Assembly: GCF_014842915.1 (NCBI RefSeq)
Contig: NZ_JACYXI010000007.1
Location: 62,001-126,000, forward strand
From: Roseibium litorale
GTDB taxonomy: Bacteria; Pseudomonadota; Alphaproteobacteria; Rhizobiales; Stappiaceae
Reading direction: 5' to 3'
Length of the DNA: 64,000 bases
Numbering within the stretch: the stretch's first letter is position 1; the number at the start of each line of letters is the position of its first letter. The notes below the pieces were generated by a model that was given only the letters and a program-made list of their open reading frames with translations, was not told the DNA's origin and did no database searches. Below are positions 53,801 to 61,549 of this stretch, one piece after another. A program made the translations under genes and the position numbers.

Positions 53801-54510
53801 TTGGTATCCGTCAGAGAGCTTCCGCTTTCAGAGCTGAGCTTGATCTCACCACTGCGATATTGCTTGAATGTTTCTGCACGCCGCTGCTGGTCCACAGGCG
53901 TGCTTGCACGAGGCCTTAGCAAATCGGATGGATTTTCGACCATTGCGGCAAGATTGGCCTGTGTCGCGCACCCGTAGTTCTCGTAGTCAACATTGCTGTT
54001 GAACTTGCCATCGATACTGCTTGGCCAGGTTCCGCAAGGTCCGGCACTTGCCTTAACCCGCATGTAGGACAAGCGGATAGGAGCTTCAGAACCTGGATCA
54101 GTCACCGCGTAAGAACGGGTGGTTACAGCAGAGCGGGACAGGCCACCTGCATGGAGCGCCTTACGGACTTCCGGAGTGACGGAGTGAATAGCAGCTTCGT
54201 TGATACCTCCGGAAGGCACCAGGATTTCGACACGGCCGTTGCCCCGCCGGCGGGATTCAGCTGCAAACTCCATGACACTGTCCGCAAGTTGCGGGCCGAG
54301 GTGACGCGTTTGTGCCCCCACCGGCATGTCAAAGGTTTCTGGCTGCTCCGACACGACGATCGGATGACGAATACCATAGTCACTCAGCGCCAGTTGAGAC
54401 ACTTGACTGTCCTGCTGCTGGCTCTGGCATGCAGCGAGGACCGTCAGCAAGAGACCGCAAGCCGCAGCCTTCGTGACGACACTGGCAAGATGGATACGAC
54501 TGGTGCTCAT
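53797..54510 (-). CDS. cpaD: Tad pilus assembly lipoprotein CpaD
   Basis: 237-aa lipoprotein: hydrophobic signal with VLAAC lipobox (Cys about 28), then the CpaD/RcpB domain, including VEILVPSGGINEAAIH and NYGCATQANLAAMVENPSDLLRPR, the family's conserved end motif. It associates with the secretin in the outer membrane. Coupled to tadZ by a four-base overlap. Confidence 0.93.
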   Translation of the reverse strand: MSTSRIHLASVVTKAAACGLLLTVLAACQSQQQDSQVSQLALSDYGIRHPIVVSEQPETFDMPVGAQTRHLGPQLADSVMEFAAESRRRGNGRVEILVPSGGINEAAIHSVTPEVRKALHAGGLSRSAVTTRSYAVTDPGSEAPIRLSYMRVKASAGPCGTWPSSIDGKFNSNVDYENYGCATQANLAAMVENPSDLLRPRASTPVDQQRRAETFKQYRSGEIKLSSESGSSLTDTK

Positions 54511-54519
54511 CTTCCACCC

Positions 54520-55986
54520 TCACTTATAAATAAAGCCAACTTGGCCATGATAGGATTCCTGCGGCGCCACATCGATGGAAGGCCGGAAGATCTTGTTGAG
54601 ACGGTTCAGAAAAACGGTTTCAGCGTCAGATGCGAGCATCAGATTCTGATCGGGCCGCTGGATCTGGCTGGCTGCGACCGGCGCCACCACGTAGGGTGTT
54701 ACGAAAACCACCAGTTCAGTTTGCTGACGCAGGAAGTCACGGCTTTTGAAAAGTGATCCGAGCACCGGAAGCTGCATGAGACCAGGAACACCGTTGATCG
54801 ACTGCTTATAAGACTCTTTCAACAGGCCGGCCATCACCAGCGTACCGCCAGATGGCAGCTCAAGGGTCGACTCCGCCCGCCGCACCTTCAAAGCCGGTAT
54901 CGTAATACTGCTGAGCTGCACCGCGCCGTCGGTGGTTAGCTCACTTACTTCAGTCTTTATCTTCAGGCTGATACGGCCACCGGACAGGACAACAGGGGTA
55001 AAATCCAGTCCAACACCGAATTTCTTGAATTCAATGGTAACCTTGTTGCTGTCGTTGTCATAGCCAACCGGAATGGGGAATTCGCCACCCGCCAGGAAAT
55101 TCGCGTTCTCGCCTGAAATGGCAGTCAGCGTTGGTTCGGCAAGCGTCCGGATCACCCCATCGCGCTGCAGCGCCTCAATGTTGGCCGCAAGGGATGTGTT
55201 CCCCGCGACGAAAGTTCCGGCTAAAGATGCCTGACTGACGACGTTGGAATTCACGTTGTAGGAGGCAGGCATGTTGAAGCCGGCGGTATAGTTGCCAATC
55301 CCAACCGAACCGCCCATCTCGACGCCGAGACGCTTTATGATCGAGCGCTCCACTTCGGCAACGGTCACTTTGAGGTGAACCTGATCCTTCTCGTCAACCG
55401 CAATCATGTTCAGAACAGACGGTGTACCGGATTCCGGCGCACCGCCAGTGCCCATAAAACGCGACGCAATGTCACCAGCAGCCTGGGCATCCGCTGCCGA
55501 CGCCGCAGATCCTGTCAGAATGACACTTCCATTAAGGGTCTCGACCGCAATTCGAGTGCGCGGCAGCAAACGTTTGATCAGGGACTCCAGATCTGACGAA
55601 TCCGCCTCGACACGCAGGTTGAAGCTTGCCAATTCCCGGCCGCTGGACGCGAACAGAACCAAGTTTGCTTGGCCAAGCTTGTTACCCAATACAAAGACGC
55701 GATTCTGTGTCTTAACGACTGCATCGGCGATGGCGGGATTCGAGACAAGGACATCCGCAACCGGTTCAGCCAGATCGATGACGACCGACCGACCGACACC
55801 TACACGCAGCATTCGTCCCTGTGTGCGCTCACCGGAAGCAATGTGGATCTGTTTAGGGAAGCTTGCATCCGCAAATGCCGCAGCTTTCGGCTGGAAAACC
55901 GTACAGGCGGAAAAAGCCAGGAGGACGGCGATGAGTTGAAAGCGCCTGCCGCCCGCTAAGATTGCCTTTTGAAAAACTTCAATCAT
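54520..55986 (-). CDS. cpaC: Tad pilus outer-membrane secretin RcpA (CpaC)
   Basis: 488-aa secretin that forms the outer-membrane pore. After an N-terminal signal region, the pilus N-domain (about 55-130: VVIDLAEPVADVLVSNPAIADAVV) and a BON-like domain precede the secretin core (about 230-430) with the FLAGGEFPIPV and LPSGGTLVMAGLL signatures. Overlaps the cpaB stop by four bases. A stand-alone paralogue of its N-domain is encoded at 58347-58829. Confidence 0.95.
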   Translation of the reverse strand: MIEVFQKAILAGGRRFQLIAVLLAFSACTVFQPKAAAFADASFPKQIHIASGERTQGRMLRVGVGRSVVIDLAEPVADVLVSNPAIADAVVKTQNRVFVLGNKLGQANLVLFASSGRELASFNLRVEADSSDLESLIKRLLPRTRIAVETLNGSVILTGSAASAADAQAAGDIASRFMGTGGAPESGTPSVLNMIAVDEKDQVHLKVTVAEVERSIIKRLGVEMGGSVGIGNYTAGFNMPASYNVNSNVVSQASLAGTFVAGNTSLAANIEALQRDGVIRTLAEPTLTAISGENANFLAGGEFPIPVGYDNDSNKVTIEFKKFGVGLDFTPVVLSGGRISLKIKTEVSELTTDGAVQLSSITIPALKVRRAESTLELPSGGTLVMAGLLKESYKQSINGVPGLMQLPVLGSLFKSRDFLRQQTELVVFVTPYVVAPVAASQIQRPDQNLMLASDAETVFLNRLNKIFRPSIDVAPQESYHGQVGFIYK

Positions 55987-56765
55987 TTTGCCGCTGCCTG
56001 ACTGGAAATGCCGTATTTCACGAAGTTGACCCCACCGCGATTGCGCCGGACTTCCTCTTGAGCGTCATCGGAAGAGTCCTGAGCACTTCGCAACGCCAGC
56101 GAAATTGTGCCTGCTTGCTGCGCCTGGGCGACGATCTCAGCTTCCTCGGGTGTCAGCTCAAGTGTTGCGGTTCTTTTGGGATCCAGGTTTTTTTCGTCCT
56201 GTTCACCCGCAGTGGTCGTGTCGATTGCCAGAACCCGGACGTTTTCCAGAATTGTCTCACTGGTCGGACCGGATTGCTGGTTTTCACGCCCTTTGGTCAG
56301 GATCAGGTCGACCTTGTCTCCTGGCAGAATAAAACCGCCTGCTGTCGTTTCAGCTTCGACCCGGACAGCAATCGCGCGCTTGCCCTTGGGCAAGATGGCA
56401 GCCATGAACCCGCGATCAGTGTTCACAAGACGCTGTGGCCTGATTGGCTCGCCTTCATAAATGGGAGACTTGGCAATCTGACCGGCATAAGTCTCCATCG
56501 CGCCAGGTTCAGCTGCCTTGCTGATCACGCCTTTGGGCATGGAGTCTTTTGGCCAATTGCTCCAGGAAAGGTCTGAGGGATTCAGCTTGCCCCCCAGATT
56601 AATGTCCCGCGAGGCAACCAGAACCTCTTCTGTTTCTGTGGCAACTGCTTCTGGAGCAGGCATCGGAAGCGGCTCGGGCGTGCTTCTGGTCATGACCATG
56701 CGGGCAGCCAATAGTCCGGCGCCCAAAGCCACTCCCAACACCAGAAGGCGTGCATGTTTCATCAC
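55983..56765 (-). CDS. cpaB: Tad pilus assembly protein CpaB (RcpC)
   Basis: 260-aa protein with an N-terminal membrane anchor (about 6-22), then a SAF domain (about 45-110: EVLVASRDINLGGKLNPSDLSW and YEGEPIRPQRLV) and an RcpC/CpaB domain (GDKVDLILTKG). Associates with the secretin. First gene of the leftward seven-gene operon; upstream lies a 215-base AT-rich gap with TTTAAC repeats. Confidence 0.94.
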   Translation of the reverse strand: MMKHARLLVLGVALGAGLLAARMVMTRSTPEPLPMPAPEAVATETEEVLVASRDINLGGKLNPSDLSWSNWPKDSMPKGVISKAAEPGAMETYAGQIAKSPIYEGEPIRPQRLVNTDRGFMAAILPKGKRAIAVRVEAETTAGGFILPGDKVDLILTKGRENQQSGPTSETILENVRVLAIDTTTAGEQDEKNLDPKRTATLELTPEEAEIVAQAQQAGTISLALRSAQDSSDDAQEEVRRNRGGVNFVKYGISSQAAAK

Positions 56766-56860
56766 AAATATCCCATCGAATCCGGTAGGAAGCCCTACCC
56801 TTTCACTCAGTTTGGGACAGAATTCGTCAAAACATGGTTAAATATCTGTGAGAATAGATA

Positions 56861-56890
56861 GTTAATATTATTTAACTAAGTTTAACAAAA
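56861..56890. repeat. Ten-base-phased TTAA repeats upstream of cpaB
   Basis: GTTAATATTA, TTTAACTAAG and TTTAACAAAA follow each other directly, placing TTAA motifs at 56862, 56872 and 56882, one helical turn apart, in the AT-rich region between cpaB and cpaA. May be a regulator-binding array or part of the promoter; could also be chance in AT-rich DNA. Confidence 0.35.
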
Positions 56891-56980
56891 TATTATTTTT
56901 CGCATTCAGCTATAATATTAACGATTCAATAACCATAATCAGAAGCCAACCAACTTCACTCTCAGGAAGGTCATGTCCTT

Positions 56981-57487
56981 TTAGAGAGCTAATTCCATCC
57001 ACTGGGTGGTGCCGTAAACCTGAAGTGCAGCAGCGGCGATCGCTATTCCGTAGGGGATACCTGTCTTCGGGTGGTGCAACCGGAACAGCCAATCCTGACG
57101 TGCAAGTGCATTTGGCAAAACCGGAATCTGTCTGAAGGCAAGCAAGCCACCTGTCAGCACCATGCCATAAATGGCCGTAAAAAGAACAAAGGCGAGCAAG
57201 TCAGGACCAAATCCGAACCATAACGCAACGGCGCTTGCTATCTTGGCATCCCCACCGCCCATCCATCCCAATGAGAACATCACCAGACAAGGGAAAAAAA
57301 CCACCGCTCCACCGAGCGCGTGTGTTCCCCATTCAGAAAGTGGCATACCGCTGGCGAGTGCCAACAACGGAAAGGCAGAGATGAGGAGAATGGACACCCT
57401 GTTCGGGATGGTCATCGTAAAGAGATCTGAGCAGCCAGAATAGGCAACGAGTATTGGGAAAACGACAAGCACAGCTGCTTCGAGCAT
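56981..57487 (-). CDS. cpaA: Flp prepilin peptidase CpaA/TadV
   Basis: Short A24-family aspartic protease that cleaves the Flp prepilin leader; 168 aa with five to six helices. The two catalytic aspartates lie in YSGCSDLFTMTIPN and MGGGDAKIASA (GGGDAK is the GxGD-type motif). The N-terminal methylase domain of classical PilD is absent, as usual in TadV. The ATG at 57487 has GGAGAG before it; an ATG five codons upstream is also open. Lies downstream of flp, separated by a terminator. Confidence 0.94.
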   Translation of the reverse strand: MLEAAVLVVFPILVAYSGCSDLFTMTIPNRVSILLISAFPLLALASGMPLSEWGTHALGGAVVFFPCLVMFSLGWMGGGDAKIASAVALWFGFGPDLLAFVLFTAIYGMVLTGGLLAFRQIPVLPNALARQDWLFRLHHPKTGIPYGIAIAAAALQVYGTTQWMELAL

Positions 57488-57562
57488 GCAATCACTCTCC
57501 ATTCATGCGCGACTGGCAAGAAATTAGCAGATAAATCTGGATGTTTCGTTACCTGAAAAGAA

Positions 57563-57591
57563 GAAAGCGGGCAAAATGATCGCCCGCTTTC
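57563..57591 (-). terminator. Terminator/stem-loop after flp
   Basis: Perfect ten-base stem GAAAGCGGGC/GCCCGCTTTC with a nine-base loop, followed on the minus strand by TTCTTTTC. Between flp and cpaA it would reduce read-through, letting the major pilin be made in large excess. Confidence 0.75.
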
Positions 57592-57661
57592 ATGTAGCAT
57601 AGATATGGCTTAGATCTTCAACCAAAGGCAAAGATTACGCCAGATACTTGCCGTAAATAAC

Positions 57662-57835
57662 TTACTTCACGTTACCCAGAGCCGTCTGGATCTTGGTGAA
57701 TACGCCATTCAAAGAAGTCGAGGTCGTTCCGAGCACGGTCACCAACGCGATGGAGATCAGACCGGCGATCAGGCCATATTCAATAGCAGTTGCGCCAGAT
57801 TCATCCTTGGCGAAGCGTGCGAAAAGGTTCTTCAT
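57662..57835 (-). CDS. flp: Flp-type type IVb major pilin
   Basis: 57-aa prepilin. Leader MKNLFARFAKDESG ends in Gly14; cleavage yields a mature pilin starting ATAIEYGLIAGLIS, with the Glu5-Tyr6 pair that defines Flp pilins and a single hydrophobic helix. TAGGAGC lies seven bases before the ATG. It is the major subunit of the Tad pilus, used for surface attachment and biofilm. The frame stays open 60 codons upstream but without pilin features. Confidence 0.96.
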   Translation of the reverse strand: MKNLFARFAKDESGATAIEYGLIAGLISIALVTVLGTTSTSLNGVFTKIQTALGNVK

Positions 57836-58346
57836 AAGTTTGCTCCTAGTTACCACATATTGACAGCTCAAGTTCGCCAGCCCGTTGACCAGCCGTTCGA
57901 ACATGAGGACAACATAGTGCCCATCACTTTCCATAGAGTTAAATTTACTGCCTCTTCGAATAAAAATCACTCCGCGCCGAATTATAGTTAACAAAACTAT
58001 CAGATAATTCCTCAAAATTATATAATAACATCAAATAGTAAGAATTTTATTATTAATAAATTTTAACTTTCAATGTATTAATTCAATATATAATTTTAAA
58101 AACTATCTAAAATTATTATTTTCTACGAATCCGAAGTATCACGGAAACGTAATGTTTAAAAATCAGAACAGATAAAATCTGCACAAGGAAAAATATCTTA
58201 TTCCCGGTCGCAACCTTGGGAATAACGCATCCGATGAAATCATCCATCGTCCTGAAAAGACGGCACAAGACGACTCGTTAGGGCTTCCTTCACCATAGTC
58301 TCGGTAAATGCAGATAAACTGATTTTGACGTGGAGTAGGCTTGGCT
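57836..58346. promoter_or_regulatory. AT-rich region between flp and the divergent pilus genes
   Basis: About 510 bases without a gene. From 57935 to 58200 it is extremely AT-rich compared with the rest of the window, with an inverted repeat ATAGTT-N5-AACTAT at 57984-58000 and TTAA pairs ten bases apart (58053, 58063). It should hold the flp promoter (leftward) and the promoter of the 58347 gene (rightward). I cannot single out a convincing -35/-10 pair. Confidence 0.6.
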
Positions 58347-58829
58347 ATGCGTACCGATTTCAAAAAACTGATCGGAATGGCTTCCCTTTTGGCTGCCGCG
58401 CCCTGCGCTCAGGCAGCAGCAGGCGAAGGCGTTCATGTGGTGATGGACCACGCCAAAGTTTTCAGGATTGAAGAACCCGCATCCTCCGTCATTGTCGGCA
58501 ACCCGCTGATTGCAGATGTTGTCATGCAGGACAGATATACGGTTGTGGTGACCGGCAAGTTGTACGGCAGCACCAACCTGGTGATTCTCGATGCCAAGAA
58601 CGAGCCGATCATTGACGAGGTCGTCACCGTTGGAAGCCCAACCGCAAATACTGTTGTCGTGACCCGGAACGCCGTACAAGACACCTATTCCTGCTCTCCT
58701 CAATGCGATCCGACCCTGAAGGTCGGAAACTCCGAGACCGGTTTCAAAGTCCTCGCCGAACAGGCATCGTCGCGAAACGACCTCTCGCTCGGCGCCGCGA
58801 CCGGTAGCGCTGCCCCATCCTCCAACTGA
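58347..58829 (+). CDS. Stand-alone pilus assembly N-terminal-domain protein
   Basis: 160-aa predicted periplasmic protein: signal peptide (MRTDFKKLIGMASLLAAAPC..AQA), then a domain like the N-terminus of the secretin CpaC, FRIEEPASSVIVGNPLIADVVMQDR and KLYGSTNLVILDAKNEP, followed by a tail with two cysteines (SCSPQC) that may form a disulfide. No secretin core is present. It is probably an accessory periplasmic part of the Tad machine. ATG 58347 is used; a TTG two codons upstream has better ribosome-site spacing. Divergent from flp, followed by two TadE-type genes. Confidence 0.88.
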   Translation: MRTDFKKLIGMASLLAAAPCAQAAAGEGVHVVMDHAKVFRIEEPASSVIVGNPLIADVVMQDRYTVVVTGKLYGSTNLVILDAKNEPIIDEVVTVGSPTANTVVVTRNAVQDTYSCSPQCDPTLKVGNSETGFKVLAEQASSRNDLSLGAATGSAAPSSN

Positions 58830-58878
58830 ACGGCTCAACATGCTTTTCCGCCCTCTTCAGATCCGGAAGAAAGAAGCA

Positions 58879-59427
58879 ATGAAGGGTACCAGGCAAAGAG
58901 CTGGACTAATCCGGCTTTTCCGCGGATTTAAGCGGGATCAAAGAGGCGTCACTGCAATCGAGTTCGCAGCGGTAGGCATTCCCTTTTTCATGCTGCTCTT
59001 CGGCCTTATCGAATTCGGCCTCGCCTTTTTCGTCAATCAGGCTCTGGATCACGCCACATTTGAATCTTCCCGCCTTTTAAGAACAGGCCAGGCGAGAAAC
59101 TTCAGCAAAGATCAGTTTGCGACAGATCTGTGCGAGAATCTGAGTGTCCTTTGTGTTGCAACCCGCATTGAAATCGACGTCCGTTCCTTTGAGGATTTTG
59201 CTGCGCTTGCGGACCCTGACAGCTTGCCTGACATGACCGACGCAAGTGGAAAGTCGACGGGAACCAGTTCCTATACGCCTGGAAAAGCCAGCTCGATTAT
59301 GGTTGTCAGAGTACTCTACCGGTGGCCCATGTTCACCTCGTTCACCCGAATGGATGCCGGGGATACCGGCAACATGGAACGGCTGCTCTACTCAACTGCG
59401 GTCTTCCGCAATGAACCGTATATCTAG
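58879..59427 (+). CDS. tadE: TadE-type pseudopilin
   Basis: 182-aa protein with a basic N-terminus and the TadE prepilin-like segment RGVTAIEFAAVGIPFFMLLFGLIEFGL-type helix at about 27-55 (G-V-T-A-I-E-F is the processing region with the conserved Glu). The C-terminal periplasmic part is mixed. Processed by the same prepilin peptidase as Flp, it is a minor pseudopilin. The ATG at 58879 is chosen; ATG 58840 would add 13 residues. Nine bases separate it from the next gene's ATG region. Confidence 0.88.
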   Translation: MKGTRQRAGLIRLFRGFKRDQRGVTAIEFAAVGIPFFMLLFGLIEFGLAFFVNQALDHATFESSRLLRTGQARNFSKDQFATDLCENLSVLCVATRIEIDVRSFEDFAALADPDSLPDMTDASGKSTGTSSYTPGKASSIMVVRVLYRWPMFTSFTRMDAGDTGNMERLLYSTAVFRNEPYI

Positions 59428-59438
59428 GGATTGATGTG

Positions 59439-60005
59439 ATGAGGACCAACCGCGTCTCCCTTTTTATCCGGCTGCAAAAAAACACCCGCGGTGTGGCAGC
59501 TGTTGAGTTTGCACTGATCCTGCCGTTTTTGATCATCTTGCTCATAGGCATGGCGGAAGCCACCACGGGCTTGAACCAGAACCGGAAGGTCGCCCAGGTT
59601 GCCAGCTCTATCGGCGATATGGTCGCCCGTGCCACCTCCGTCAGTTCCACCAGCCTTGCGGACTTGATGAAGGCCCGCACCTACATCATGGAGCCTTACG
59701 ACGCGAGCAATATGACTGTTATTGTGGCCAGCGTCTCCTTCGACAAGGACAAGAAAGCAACAGTGGACTGGAGTGCCGACCAGTCGGGTGGAACGCCATG
59801 GGCAAAAGACCAAGCTCCACCAATAACCATCCCGGATGGGGCAATCGCAGCCAACAAGTCAATCATCGTGTGCCAGACCAAATACACCTACGTCCCGATG
59901 TTCGCATCACTGGCACAGAACATTTTCCCTCGCGCCACTTCCATCGATATGTCCGGAGTTGTGTTCCTCCGCCCGCGCCTGACGACCAAAGTAACTAAGA
60001 CCTGA
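59439..60005 (+). CDS. TadE/TadG-family pseudopilin
   Basis: 188 aa with the same layout as the preceding gene: short basic start, RGVAAVEFALILPFLIILLIGMAE (processing site and hydrophobic helix, about 18-41), then a periplasmic domain with VAQVASSIGDMVARATSVSS typical of TadE-like proteins. Too short to be the usual long TadG (400-600 aa, vWA domain), which is not in this window. Start is ATG 59439; a GTG is directly before it. Twelve bases after the tadE stop, so co-transcribed. Confidence 0.88.
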   Translation: MRTNRVSLFIRLQKNTRGVAAVEFALILPFLIILLIGMAEATTGLNQNRKVAQVASSIGDMVARATSVSSTSLADLMKARTYIMEPYDASNMTVIVASVSFDKDKKATVDWSADQSGGTPWAKDQAPPITIPDGAIAANKSIIVCQTKYTYVPMFASLAQNIFPRATSIDMSGVVFLRPRLTTKVTKT

Positions 60006-60134
60006 GAAAACTTAACGTTACGCGATAGCGACTTGTCCTGACTTGATTGCCCATCAGCGATGGCTAGTTTCCCGGTATGCTGCGCCGCAGCGTCACAGAC
60101 CGGCTCGGCCACACGCCAGATAAAGGGGCTCATC

Positions 60135-61544
60135 ATGGCGACCAACAAGACTTACGATCAGATCGCAGTAGGCGATGTGGCGGAGATCACCAAGGTTTGC
60201 TCCACGAATGATCTGCTGATCTTCGCCCACGCTTCGGGAAACCGGAACCCGCTGCACCTTCCCGACACCGATTGGACGGGCGACGGCAAGAACGACAAGC
60301 CATTCGCGCCGGCAATGTGGATTGGCGGGCTGATCTCCGCCGTTCTCGGTAACATCCTGCCTGGCCCTGGGACGGTCTACCGGTCCCAGACACTGGCATT
60401 CCGCAAGCAGGCTGATCTTGGCGATGCCCTAACGGTGCGCATTGAGGTCACGGAAAAACTGCCTGACAACATGGTCCGTCTGACCACGCGCGTTCTTCTG
60501 CCCGACGACACGGTCGTCGCCGATGGTGTGGCGGAGGTTTCAGCGCCGACGCGGCAGATCGAATTCGACGGATCTCAGATCCCTGCCCTCCTGATTGAGC
60601 GTCACCGGCATTTCAACCGCCTGATTTCGCTGGCCCGAACCCTGCCCCGCCTGCCGACGGCAGTTGTGGCACCCGAGGACAGCTCATCTCTTCAGGGAGC
60701 CCTTGACGCCGCTCACAAGGGACTGATCTTGCCGATCCTTATCGGCGACAGTGCGAAAATCGAGGAAACCGCTCACGAAATTGGCGCGGATCTCTCCGGC
60801 CTGATGATCGTCCACGCCGGGAATGACGATGCAGCGGCGGCCCGTGCGGTGGCCATGGTGCACGAAGGCCGGGCGGCAGCGGTGATGAAGGGCCGTCTTC
60901 ATTCCGACGACCTGCTTCGCCACGTGGTCAAGCGGGAGGGCGGCCTGCGCACCCGCAAGCGCATCAGCCATGTCTTCATTATGGACATTCCCGGGCGGGC
61001 AACGCCAGTGCTGATTTCCGATGCGGCGATCAATATCTCCCCGGACCTGGACGCCAAAGTCGACATCACCCAGAACGCCATCAATGTTGCCCTGTCTCTC
61101 GGCATGGAGATGCCGAAAGTCGGCATCCTCTCCGCCATCGAGACCGTCAATCCGGCGATTCCTTCAAGCCTGGATGCTGCTATTCTCTCCAAGATGGCGG
61201 ATCGTGGCCAGATCCGGGGCGGCGTTGTTGACGGCCCGCTGGCGATGGACAATGCGATCGATCTTCAAGCCGCCCGCACCAAGGGCATCAAGTCGCTTGT
61301 CGCCGGTCATGCGGAAGTCCTGATCGTTCCAAACCTTGAGTCCGGCAACATGCTGGCGAAAGAATTGACCTTCATCGCCCATGCGGAAGCCGCAGGGCTA
61401 GTGGTCGGCGCGAAAGTGCCGGTCATCCTGACCTCCCGAGCGGACGATGCCCGCTCCCGCATGGCGTCCTGTGCGCTCGCCCTGCTCTACCATCACTGGC
61501 AGGAGACGGGGACGGCGGTCGCTCCTTTCGCGGCTGCGGAGTGA
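60135..61544 (+). CDS. MaoC-like hydratase / phosphate acetyltransferase fusion protein
   Basis: 469 aa, two domains. Residues about 1-145 are a MaoC-type hot-dog fold with HASGNRNPLH, where the catalytic SGDxNPxH of enoyl-CoA hydratases has Asn in place of Asp. Residues about 160-469 are a phosphotransacetylase/phosphotransbutyrylase domain (DAAINISPDLDAKVDI, VDGPLAMDNAI, VAGHAEVLIVPNLESGNML). It interconverts an acyl-CoA and acyl phosphate, and ackA, which uses acyl phosphates, is coupled directly downstream. The database name for this fold pair is usually bifunctional enoyl-CoA hydratase/phosphate acetyltransferase; hydratase activity is uncertain given the substitution. AAGGGG precedes the ATG. 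Confidence 0.9.
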   Translation: MATNKTYDQIAVGDVAEITKVCSTNDLLIFAHASGNRNPLHLPDTDWTGDGKNDKPFAPAMWIGGLISAVLGNILPGPGTVYRSQTLAFRKQADLGDALTVRIEVTEKLPDNMVRLTTRVLLPDDTVVADGVAEVSAPTRQIEFDGSQIPALLIERHRHFNRLISLARTLPRLPTAVVAPEDSSSLQGALDAAHKGLILPILIGDSAKIEETAHEIGADLSGLMIVHAGNDDAAAARAVAMVHEGRAAAVMKGRLHSDDLLRHVVKREGGLRTRKRISHVFIMDIPGRATPVLISDAAINISPDLDAKVDITQNAINVALSLGMEMPKVGILSAIETVNPAIPSSLDAAILSKMADRGQIRGGVVDGPLAMDNAIDLQAARTKGIKSLVAGHAEVLIVPNLESGNMLAKELTFIAHAEAAGLVVGAKVPVILTSRADDARSRMASCALALLYHHWQETGTAVAPFAAAE

Positions 61545-61549
61545 CCATC

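Noticed and set aside
57662-58015. Reading Flp as a 117-aa protein from an upstream start
   Set aside because: Flp prepilins are 50-70 aa with a short basic leader; ATG 57835 has a clear ribosome site and gives a perfect prepilin leader.
58053-58066. CtrA box upstream of flp
   Set aside because: TTAA motifs here are ten bases apart rather than the eleven of TTAA-N7-TTAA, and the region is so AT-rich that chance matches are expected.
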